DNA of 7,169 nt from positions 1-7,169 of the forward strand of contig JAJTDX010000128.1 in assembly GCA_021298235.1 (NCBI GenBank), in the 5' to 3' direction. The translations under genes were made by a program, and so were the position numbers. Positions within the stretch are counted from its first letter, which is position 1; every line of letters begins with the position of its first letter. Below, one piece after another: positions 1 to 5,524 of this stretch. The notes under the pieces are model-generated. The model worked only from the letters and a program-made list of their open reading frames with translations, ran no database searches and was not told where the DNA came from. Source of the DNA: Cryomorphaceae bacterium. GTDB taxonomy: Bacteria; Bacteroidota; Bacteroidia; Flavobacteriales; Crocinitomicaceae.

Positions 1-519
1 AGAGTAATACTGTCCAACAGGACACGTAAAAATCATGAACTTGTATGTTTCAGAAGGACGTATCCCTACAAACTCATCTGTGGCAAACATAAACGGTCTG
101 ATGTAAAGTGAATATCCGTCTCTAGCCGAAATCCATTGGCTATCCACCTCCACAAGTTTTCTAACCAACTCTACAAACACATCTTCAGGAATAACAGGCA
201 TGCACATGCGCTCGCAAGATTCCGCGAATCTGCGGGCATTCATGTCAGGTCGAAACACAGAAACGTCTCCATTTTCACTGCGATACGCTTTTAGTCCTTC
301 AAAAATCGATTGGCCGTAATGTATCGCAGAGGTAGCCGGATGAAAACTAATGTTACCAAAAGGTTCTATATGTGCCTCCTGCCATTGCCCACCCCTATAA
401 TCCATGACAAGCATATGATCCGAGAAGACTTTTCCAAACTGAAGACTTTCCCAATTTACTTCTCCAATCTTCGATTGGTTCGTTCTGTTCACTTTAACAG
501 GATATGTGTCTTGCAACAT
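1..519 (-). CDS. ilvE: Branched-chain amino acid aminotransferase, N-terminal part (cut by left edge)
   Basis: The minus-strand frame stays open from an ATG at 519 to the window edge, giving the first 173 residues of a PLP enzyme. It interconverts leucine, isoleucine or valine with their 2-oxo acids, using glutamate/2-oxoglutarate, in the cytoplasm. The motif HYGQSIFEGLKAYR (residues 67-80), the N-terminal segment FSDHMLVMDY (32-41), RPDMNARRF (90-98) and YIRPFMFATDEF (139-150) are typical of the long, eukaryote-like class of fold-type IV BCATs common in Bacteroidota. This class is usually about 350-360 residues, so roughly half is missing, including the catalytic lysine. An in-frame TGA lies a short way upstream and ATG 519 is the first ATG after it. 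There is no Shine-Dalgarno sequence, but a good Bacteroidota promoter lies just upstream. The gene is divergent from the recQ-like gene. D-amino acid aminotransferase is a less likely alternative given the motifs. Confidence 0.95.
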   Translation of the reverse strand, partial: MLQDTYPVKVNRTNQSKIGEVNWESLQFGKVFSDHMLVMDYRGGQWQEAHIEPFGNISFHPATSAIHYGQSIFEGLKAYRSENGDVSVFRPDMNARRFAESCERMCMPVIPEDVFVELVRKLVEVDSQWISARDGYSLYIRPFMFATDEFVGIRPSETYKFMIFTCPVGQYYS

Positions 520-537
520 AGGTTGGTTATATGGCAA

Positions 538-568
538 CGAATATAATCAGAATAGTTCAGCCTGCAAA
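538..568 (-). promoter_or_regulatory. Bacteroidota-type promoter of ilvE
   Basis: Read on the minus strand, TTTG (565-568) is followed after 19 bases by TATATTCG (538-545). This matches the Bacteroidota -33/-7 pattern TTTG-N19-21-TAnnTTTG with one mismatch in the -7 box. Transcription would begin near 531, leaving a leader of about a dozen bases before the ATG at 519. Assignment rests on consensus and position only. Confidence 0.6.
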
Positions 569-598
569 CGAAATCATTCAAACCAACATCCTTTTTTC

Positions 599-606
599 TA
601 AATTTG
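599..606 (+). promoter_or_regulatory. Candidate -7 element for the recQ-like gene
   Basis: TAAATTTG is an exact match to the Bacteroidota -7 consensus TAnnTTTG, on the strand of the helicase and at the right distance upstream of the TTG at 634. The -33 region is weak: the best candidate is TTCA at 577-580, 18 bases away. If this box is used, transcription starts near 613, so a start codon at 604 would lie outside the mRNA. This supports initiation at 634. Confidence 0.4.
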
Positions 607-633
607 AGCCGAACAATAACCACCGTCTCATTA

Positions 634-2283
634 TTGAAAAAAAGTGTTGAAATACTGGAAAAATACTGGGGATTCACAAGTTTTCGTCCTTCCCAGTCTG
701 AAATAATAGATGATTCTATCAATGGTTCAGATGTTCTCGCTTTGTTGCCCACAGGTGGAGGAAAGTCGATCTGCTTTCAAGTTCCAGGATTGGTACGCGA
801 AGGCATTACAATTGTTGTTTCGCCACTAATTGCACTGATGCAGGATCAGGTAACTAACCTGAATAAAAAAGGAATTAGAGCAAAAAGTATCATCAGCGGC
901 ATGTCTTACAGAGAGATCGATCTGATTCTTGACAATGCCAGGTTTGGTGGCCTGGATTTTCTTTACACCTCGCCCGAACGAATACAATCCAAGCTTTTCA
1001 TAGAGCGTTGTAAGAGAATGTCCGTAGGACTGATTGTCGTAGATGAGGCACATTGCATTTCAGAATGGGGACATGACTTTAGGCCCAGTTTTTTACAAAT
1101 TAAGGAATTACGTGTTCATCACCCCAATGTTCCCATCATTGCACTAACTGCTACAGCAACCCAAGAGGTTCGTAATGACATTATCAAACAACTTCAACTG
1201 AAAAATCCAAAAATCCACGAAGCAAGCTTTGAAAGAAAAAATTTAACATACAATTGCTACAAAACTGACAACAAGATCAATAAGATAACTGAATACTGTA
1301 AGAAACATCCTGAATATTCAGGTATTGTGTACTGTCAAACCAGAAAGAGTGTTAAGGAGCTTGCCTACCATTTATCTCAAAATGGATTGAAAACTTCTGC
1401 TTATCACGGTGGGATGAACAGTGAAGAACGCAGCATTGTACTTACGGACTGGTTAAATAGCACAACTAAAATCATTGTCGCAACCAACGCCTTCGGAATG
1501 GGGATCGATAAACCTGATGTCCGCTATGTGTTACACTATGAATTTCCAATGTCACTTGAAGCATATTTTCAAGAGGCCGGAAGAGCAGGAAGAGATGGCA
1601 TAGATTCAGAATCAATAAGTTATTGGAATGACAATGATTTAAATGAGCTTCAACGCAATGTCGAGAATCGATTTCCGGATAAAAATGCTGTTCTGCATTG
1701 TTACAGAGCCTTGTGTAGCTTCCTAAAAGTGGCAATCGGCTCAGGAAAAGACGAAACCTACCCTCTTGACTTGCGCGCATTTACAAAAGCGTATGACTTA
1801 GACCCTTCCGTCACTTACAATTCGCTGAAAATTCTTGAAATGAATCAAGACATAAGCTTTTCAGAAGGATTTTTTTGCCCAACGAAAGTCAAGTTTCTGA
1901 TTGGAAACAAGGAGCTCTATAATTTTCAGCTTTCTCACGAAAAATTTACCGGTATCACAACTATGCTCTCTCGAAGCTATCCCGGAATTTTCGATCATTT
2001 TTACGAAATCAATGAAAATGAATTAATCAAACGACTATCCCTGCAGAAACATAGCTTCAAGGCATTGCTTAGGGAACTTGAAACCTATGGGGTTATCGAG
2101 ATCTCATGGGCAACTGACTCGCCGACAGTAACTTTTCTACACGAACGACTGCCGGATGTCTATCTATCCCTATCTCCATACATTTACACACACAGAAAAG
2201 AAAAAGCATTCCAACGGTTTGAATCTGTTTCAGAGTATCCTAATTTCTCTAATGAAAGAGCTCGTTCTGGAAGAGTTAATTAA
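634..2283 (+). CDS. recQ: RecQ-family ATP-dependent DNA helicase lacking the C-terminal zinc subdomain
   Basis: This is an SF2 3'-5' DNA helicase of the short RecQ class found in Bacteroidota, with 549 residues from the chosen start. In order: a Q-motif-like segment FTSFRPSQSEII (14-25), motif I LLPTGGGKS (37-45), the DEAH box (137-140) followed by the aromatic-rich loop CISEWGHDFRP, motif III ALTATA (170-175), motif V around VATNAFGMGIDKP, and motif VI QEAGRAGRDG (313-322). The helicase core is therefore complete. The protein ends in KEKAFQRFESVSEY plus 14 further residues. Relatives recalled from this class run to about 630 residues and continue with a cysteine-rich CxxC zinc motif, absent here. 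No in-frame ATG lies near the N-terminus. TTG 634 is preferred because it leaves the usual dozen residues before the conserved YWGF and sits behind a -7 box; TTG 604 is the alternative. The gene converges on the repressor, 27 bp away. It may be a shortened functional gene or a decaying one. Confidence 0.85.
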   Translation: MKKSVEILEKYWGFTSFRPSQSEIIDDSINGSDVLALLPTGGGKSICFQVPGLVREGITIVVSPLIALMQDQVTNLNKKGIRAKSIISGMSYREIDLILDNARFGGLDFLYTSPERIQSKLFIERCKRMSVGLIVVDEAHCISEWGHDFRPSFLQIKELRVHHPNVPIIALTATATQEVRNDIIKQLQLKNPKIHEASFERKNLTYNCYKTDNKINKITEYCKKHPEYSGIVYCQTRKSVKELAYHLSQNGLKTSAYHGGMNSEERSIVLTDWLNSTTKIIVATNAFGMGIDKPDVRYVLHYEFPMSLEAYFQEAGRAGRDGIDSESISYWNDNDLNELQRNVENRFPDKNAVLHCYRALCSFLKVAIGSGKDETYPLDLRAFTKAYDLDPSVTYNSLKILEMNQDISFSEGFFCPTKVKFLIGNKELYNFQLSHEKFTGITTMLSRSYPGIFDHFYEINENELIKRLSLQKHSFKALLRELETYGVIEISWATDSPTVTFLHERLPDVYLSLSPYIYTHRKEKAFQRFESVSEYPNFSNERARSGRVN

Positions 2284-2293
2284 AAAAGGACAA

Positions 2294-2355
2294 ACAGGAT
2301 TTAAAAAATGTTAGGACTTGCCCATGCTCGATCTCAAATCCTGTATTTCTTTTTG
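2294..2355. terminator. Possible bidirectional terminator between converging genes
   Basis: A perfect 9-bp inverted repeat, ACAGGATTT at 2294-2302 and AAATCCTGT at 2336-2344, brackets the ends of the two converging genes. On the plus strand the right arm is followed by a T-rich run (ATTTCTTTTTG). On the minus strand the other arm is followed by TTTGTCCTTTTTTAATT. A hairpin with U-rich tails in both directions suits a shared terminator. The 33-base loop is long and the stem is AT-rich, so the structure may be weak. The right arm lies within the last codons of the repressor gene. Confidence 0.4.
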
Positions 2356-3114
2356 TAAATCTTGAATGGATCGACTGAGGTCATTGTCGTCTATCCTCAC
2401 TTCGGGCAATTCCGGCGAAATATAGTTCACAAACTTCCACATTTCAAGAATTTCACCAACATGAACATTGTATGGTTTGTAATATGGATTCGTAGAGCAT
2501 AATCGAAAAGATTGCTCGGATTCCAAGAGGTTATGTACCACCTTGAAAACAATTCCATCGTCTTTTGTAACAACAATACATGGAGTTCCTGACTTTACGG
2601 ACATCCAGTTCTGAATGTATTCAGCTACGACGTAGGAACCTTCTCCTACTGGCGGCATTGAATCTCCCTTTATAGGAAAAGAACGGTATTTTCTGTCTCT
2701 GGATAAAAAAGGCAGATTGAACGTAGGAAGAACCTTGAGATAATCCGGATCTGCGTACCCGGATGTATAACCAGCACTTGCTTTATAAGGAATCATTTCT
2801 ATGAGCTCTTCTTCTTGCTCATTCACAAGCGCTGTTAAGACCCTCAATTTCTTTCCATTCACATCCCTATCCAATCCTTTTTCGAGCAGATTCCATTCAC
2901 TTTCAGAAAAGTGCGTAAAATCTTTTCTGGTCAACTCATCAATAGAAACTTTAAAATAATCACTGAAAGCGATCAAATTCTCGATATTGGGCTGAGCCAC
3001 TCCATTTTCATAGCCACTGTACGAAGATCTTGTTAGTCCTAAATCCATCGCAACTTCCTCCTGAGACTTTTTAATTCGTTTTCGAAGTAATTTAAGATTG
3101 TTTCCTATCATCAT
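2311..3114 (-). CDS. HTH (XRE) transcriptional repressor with S24 LexA/CI-like self-cleavage domain
   Basis: This 267-residue DNA-binding regulator has an N-terminal XRE-type helix-turn-helix (about 5-62; RKRIKKSQEEVAMDLGLTRS then YENGVAQPNIENLIAFS). A short linker leads to an S24 peptidase fold. The putative self-cleavage bond is Ala114-Gly115 in KASAGYTSGY. The predicted nucleophile is Ser152 in FPIKGDSMPP and the general base Lys191 in GIVFKVV. The spacings (38 and 39 residues) are close to those of LexA. By family knowledge such proteins repress their targets, often including their own gene, and are inactivated by RecA-stimulated self-cleavage. After the S24 fold there is an extra charged tail (about 240-262, IQDLQKEIQDL) that looks like a coiled coil. 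Start choice is between the tandem ATGs at 3114 and 3111, which hardly matters. The gene has its own promoter and lies downstream of the YihY gene. Its targets cannot be read from the sequence. It is not canonical LexA, whose N-terminal domain is a winged helix. Confidence 0.9.
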   Translation of the reverse strand: MMIGNNLKLLRKRIKKSQEEVAMDLGLTRSSYSGYENGVAQPNIENLIAFSDYFKVSIDELTRKDFTHFSESEWNLLEKGLDRDVNGKKLRVLTALVNEQEEELIEMIPYKASAGYTSGYADPDYLKVLPTFNLPFLSRDRKYRSFPIKGDSMPPVGEGSYVVAEYIQNWMSVKSGTPCIVVTKDDGIVFKVVHNLLESEQSFRLCSTNPYYKPYNVHVGEILEMWKFVNYISPELPEVRIDDNDLSRSIQDLQKEIQDLRSSMGKS

Positions 3115-3115
3115 C

Positions 3116-3159
3116 GCTTAATTTTTCATCAAAAGTAATAAAAAGATTAAATATTAAGC
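3116..3159. repeat. Inverted repeat flanking the repressor promoter, candidate operator
   Basis: GCTTAAT (3116-3122) and its exact reverse complement ATTAAGC (3153-3159) lie on either side of the repressor's -7 box. One copy sits against the start codon and the other abuts the -33 element. Such half-sites would suit autorepression by the HTH protein. A 7-bp match in AT-rich DNA can arise by chance. Confidence 0.3.
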
Positions 3160-3162
3160 AAA
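3130..3162 (-). promoter_or_regulatory. Bacteroidota-type promoter of the S24 repressor gene
   Basis: On the minus strand, TTTG (3159-3162) is followed after 21 bases by TACTTTTG (3130-3137), an exact match to TAnnTTTG. Transcription would start near 3124, giving a leader of about ten bases. The promoter occupies the 57-bp gap after the YihY gene, so the repressor can be expressed independently of the upstream unit, with read-through also possible. Confidence 0.6.
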
Positions 3163-3171
3163 ATATATGGA

Positions 3172-4083
3172 TTATTCCCTGAAATGTATCGGACGACCGA
3201 CATGTTTGGCATATACAGAAGTAAACTTAGCACCCAGAAAAATGATTTGAGAACTGTAATAAACAAATGCGAGTAAAACAAATAGCGTTCCTGCAATTCC
3301 ACCACTTTTGGCACCGTAAAAAATGTGGAATAAATAGTATTTTATCAGCAATTGCCCACCATAAAGCAACAGCGCAGTAACAACTGCTCCAAGCAGTGCT
3401 ATTTTCCAGTGTACATACCCATCATGGACATATTTAAGAATGATGTAAAAGAGAACGGCGTTGCTTAATACAGCAAGACTGTGCCTCATAAAATTGGAAA
3501 AAAAGAAATCGAGCCATTGAATACTGCTTAAAAACTCCGAGCTGAAGGACAGCAATATTGTCTGAGTAAAATAGATAACAATTATCAGAATCGCCGAAAC
3601 AACAACGATGACCAATGATATCGCACGAAACAACAGATTCTTGACCAATTTCTTTTTTCTAGAAGAATAATTTACCTCGAGGTCATAAAAATCATTTATA
3701 CTGTGGCGCAAGCAGACTACGAAAGCAGAGCTAGCTACAGCCAAAACAACAAAACCGATAAATTCAAACAAAAAATTACCCTTTTCAAAATCGAGTTGAC
3801 TCACAAAATCCATAATTCCCTTGACATCAGAAATCCCAACCTGATTGCGAAGCAGATCCTCAATAATTTTAAGCATTATATCCTGACCGGTTATTTTTCC
3901 CAGGTAAGAAACACTCAAATAAAGCAGTGGAACCAGAGCAAAAACTGTATAATAAGCCAATGCAGCTCCGTGAAATAAGCTTTTTTCTTCAAAAAAACTA
4001 CGAAATGTATCTTTCAGTATCTTCCAAAGGCCGGGCCAAGTGATACGTTCATTTTTTTCGGTGGATGACAAAACTTGAGACAT
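3172..4083 (-). CDS. YihY/virulence factor BrkB family inner-membrane protein
   Basis: This is a 303-residue polytopic membrane protein. Hydrophobic segments appear at about 40-61, 105-126, 153-178, 200-217, 228-248 and 262-284, giving the six membrane helices typical of the YihY/BrkB family (formerly misnamed RNase BN). Family signatures are visible: AALAYYTVFALVPLL (40-54) at the first helix, and the C-terminal GGIAGTLFVLLAFVYYSSQI followed by FLGAKFTSVYAKHVGRP. Length is normal for the family. Its molecular function is not established; transport or envelope roles have been proposed. The ATG at 4083 lies inside the end of the ABC ATPase gene (35-base overlap), and the next methionine is residue 70, inside the conserved part, so this start is secure and suggests translational coupling. 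The family name is secure; the role in this organism is not. Confidence 0.9.
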   Translation of the reverse strand: MSQVLSSTEKNERITWPGLWKILKDTFRSFFEEKSLFHGAALAYYTVFALVPLLYLSVSYLGKITGQDIMLKIIEDLLRNQVGISDVKGIMDFVSQLDFEKGNFLFEFIGFVVLAVASSAFVVCLRHSINDFYDLEVNYSSRKKKLVKNLLFRAISLVIVVVSAILIIVIYFTQTILLSFSSEFLSSIQWLDFFFSNFMRHSLAVLSNAVLFYIILKYVHDGYVHWKIALLGAVVTALLLYGGQLLIKYYLFHIFYGAKSGGIAGTLFVLLAFVYYSSQIIFLGAKFTSVYAKHVGRPIHFRE

Positions 4084-4981
4084 GTTCCAAAGGTTTCATG
4101 GAGTATAGCATTATGCTTTCTCCGTTTGAAGTGTAAAAATAATTCTCATTTACTTGTCCGTTAAAAATACTTCGCTCAAATTGAACTTCCACCCTATCAA
4201 CGGAATGTTCAACCTCCGTTGTATACTCATCAGGACGAAATACGATGCGTTTTCCGGAAAGCTTAATACTATTGACTGGACCGAATAATTGTGCTTCCTC
4301 AAGAGTTTTTGGCCTGTAATACAAATCAATAGGTTTCCCCGAACGGTATATTTTGCCATTTTTCATACAATACACCTTGTCTGTCAATGAAAGCATTTCA
4401 CTACCATCATGGGAAACCAATACAATGGTTGTTCCTCTCACAGCTCGCAATGCAAGTAAATATCTAACAATCTTCGAACGAATTCGGGCGTCCAAATGGA
4501 CAAAAGGTTCGTCCAACAATAGAAATCTTGGTTCGCAAGCCAGAGCTCGTGCTATCGCTAGACGTTGCTGTTCTCCACCCGACAGAGTATTGGCACGCTG
4601 ATCCCTGTATTCTTCGAGCCCCACTAAATCAAGTAACTCTGTAATCATCTTCTTACGAAATACTTCCGGAAGATACAGGATTTGCTCACGAATATTCTCT
4701 TCCACCGTATGATAAGTATCAAGGTGAAAATCCTGATTAACCAGTTGAATTTCCGGGTGACCAGGAACTAGCTTTATCATTGGACCTTTAACCTCAGCGC
4801 CATCCAAAAAAACCTTTCCCGACGTGGGCTGAATCAATCCGGACAGAATTTTCAGAATAGACGTCTTACCGGCCCCACTCCGGCCAACAATCCCAATGAT
4901 TTCGGAAGAATTGACCGTCAAAGAAATATCCTTTACTATTTCACGTCCATACGACAATCCAATATTTTCAAGTCTTAGCAT
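4049..4981 (-). CDS. ABC transporter ATP-binding protein with TOBE-like C-terminal domain
   Basis: This 310-residue ABC ATPase has all catalytic elements: Walker A GRSGAGKT (33-40), Q-loop Gln83 in VNQDF, signature LSGGEQQ (133-139), Walker B FLLLDEP (153-159) with Asp157 and Glu158, D-loop HLD (162-164), and switch His191. After the nucleotide-binding domain, the run DLYYRPKTLEEAQLFGPVN (219-237) and then VFRPDEY (247-253) match the junction and TOBE-like C-terminal domain of import-type ATPases of the PotA/FbpC/CysA group. No permease or solute-binding protein is encoded in the window, so the substrate is unknown and the partner may be elsewhere. The ATG overlaps the stop of the upstream acidic gene by one base (TAATG), and its own end overlaps the YihY gene. 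The three were probably one transcript. The ATPase call is firm; the transport direction is inferred from the C-terminal domain. Confidence 0.9.
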   Translation of the reverse strand: MLRLENIGLSYGREIVKDISLTVNSSEIIGIVGRSGAGKTSILKILSGLIQPTSGKVFLDGAEVKGPMIKLVPGHPEIQLVNQDFHLDTYHTVEENIREQILYLPEVFRKKMITELLDLVGLEEYRDQRANTLSGGEQQRLAIARALACEPRFLLLDEPFVHLDARIRSKIVRYLLALRAVRGTTIVLVSHDGSEMLSLTDKVYCMKNGKIYRSGKPIDLYYRPKTLEEAQLFGPVNSIKLSGKRIVFRPDEYTTEVEHSVDRVEVQFERSIFNGQVNENYFYTSNGESIMLYSMKPLEHVSSFVIHRKK

Positions 4982-5436
4982 TAGAAAACAAGTTCTTTAG
5001 GGAATTCTTTGGAAGCAATATATATCCCCGGAACCGGATTCGCTAAAGGCTCATAGTCTTTGATATAAATTTTCACGTGGCATTTTTCTCCGGAAAGATC
5101 AGTCTCGTAATGATCTAATATAGATTGTGAAACCCCAACAAATACTGGAGGTGAATCCAAAGAGGAAATCTCTATTAGAAACATAGCGGATATGTCGTAC
5201 CTGAATTCCTTTCCATCCGGAAGAATTCCCGCGAGGGGGTAAACTGCATTCGTATGAATGTCAATACCTTGAACTTGAGAGGTGATTGCCAGCTCATCCT
5301 CCCAGTCGTACTTACGATTGTTCGGACTGTCTTTTCCTCCATGCTGTGCATCTGCGTGTTCCTGTGAAAAATATTCATTTAACATAAATACCTGGAAAAC
5401 ACATTCAGAATAAACTTTCTTTTGATTTTCGGCCAT
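4981..5436 (-). CDS. Acidic hypothetical protein, first gene of the ABC ATPase/YihY unit
   Basis: I do not recognise this 151-residue protein. It has no signal peptide and no membrane segment, so it is probably cytoplasmic. It is strongly acidic: I count 24 Asp/Glu against 12 Lys/Arg. Two parts can be seen: a polar N-terminal half with a low-complexity stretch (EHADAQHGGKDSPNNRKYDWEDE region, about 26-48), and a more regular C-terminal half with alternating hydrophobic strands (AMFLIEISSL, PPVFVGVS, CHVKIYIKDYEP), suggesting a small beta-rich fold. It has only two cysteines (12 and 119) and no obvious catalytic motif. The stop codon overlaps the ATG of the ABC ATPase by one base, which suggests co-translation and a shared process. 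The start at ATG 5436 is the natural choice, as it opens the frame immediately after the divergent gap. That it is a real gene is supported by length, spacing and coupling, not by homology I can name. Confidence 0.75.
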   Translation of the reverse strand: MAENQKKVYSECVFQVFMLNEYFSQEHADAQHGGKDSPNNRKYDWEDELAITSQVQGIDIHTNAVYPLAGILPDGKEFRYDISAMFLIEISSLDSPPVFVGVSQSILDHYETDLSGEKCHVKIYIKDYEPLANPVPGIYIASKEFPKELVF

Positions 5437-5504
5437 TGTGTAAATTTAAGTGGATATCAACAGCCGTTTCATTGACTCCATTCTTATTCTCCACATGCTT
5501 TTGT

Positions 5505-5512
5505 TATTTTTG
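5505..5512 (+). promoter_or_regulatory. Candidate -7 element for the rlmI-like gene
   Basis: TATTTTTG matches the Bacteroidota -7 consensus TAnnTTTG exactly and lies 12 bases before the ATG at 5525. The -33 position is poor (TTCT at 5481-5484, spacing 20). If it is used, the transcript has a leader of only about six bases and cannot include the upstream GTG at 5450, supporting the ATG at 5525 as the start. Confidence 0.4.
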
Positions 5513-5524
5513 CACGCATCGAAT

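Noticed and set aside
310..546. Plus-strand open frame of 78 codons at the left end
   Set aside because: It lies opposite the clearly recognisable ilvE coding sequence and its translation resembles no family; it is an antisense shadow.
604..633. TTG 604 as the start of the recQ-like gene
   Set aside because: It coincides with an exact -7 element and adds ten residues before the usual N-terminus; TTG 634 is preferred, though 604 cannot be excluded.
2311..3114. Prophage or integrated element suggested by a CI-like repressor
   Set aside because: No integrase, excision, replication or structural gene, and no attachment-site repeat, is visible on either side; the neighbours are chromosomal-type genes.
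3703..3978. Plus-strand open frame of 91 codons
   Set aside because: It is antisense to the YihY gene, whose membrane helices and family motifs are clear; no independent support.
4353..4601. Plus-strand open frame ending in CCSPPDRVLAR
   Set aside because: It is the antisense of the ABC ATPase; that ending is the reverse reading of the LSGGEQQ signature region, a well-known source of false gene calls.
5441..5448. TAAATTTA on the minus strand as a -7 box for the acidic orphan/ABC/YihY unit
   Set aside because: It is one base from consensus, but no -33 element lies at the right distance and the predicted start of transcription would fall at the start codon itself; too weak to list as a promoter.
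5450..5524. GTG-initiated 25-residue N-terminal extension of rlmI, hydrophobic and superficially signal-like
   Set aside because: It covers the promoter region and -7 box and is not family-like; RlmI is cytoplasmic and its PUA domain begins right after ATG 5525.
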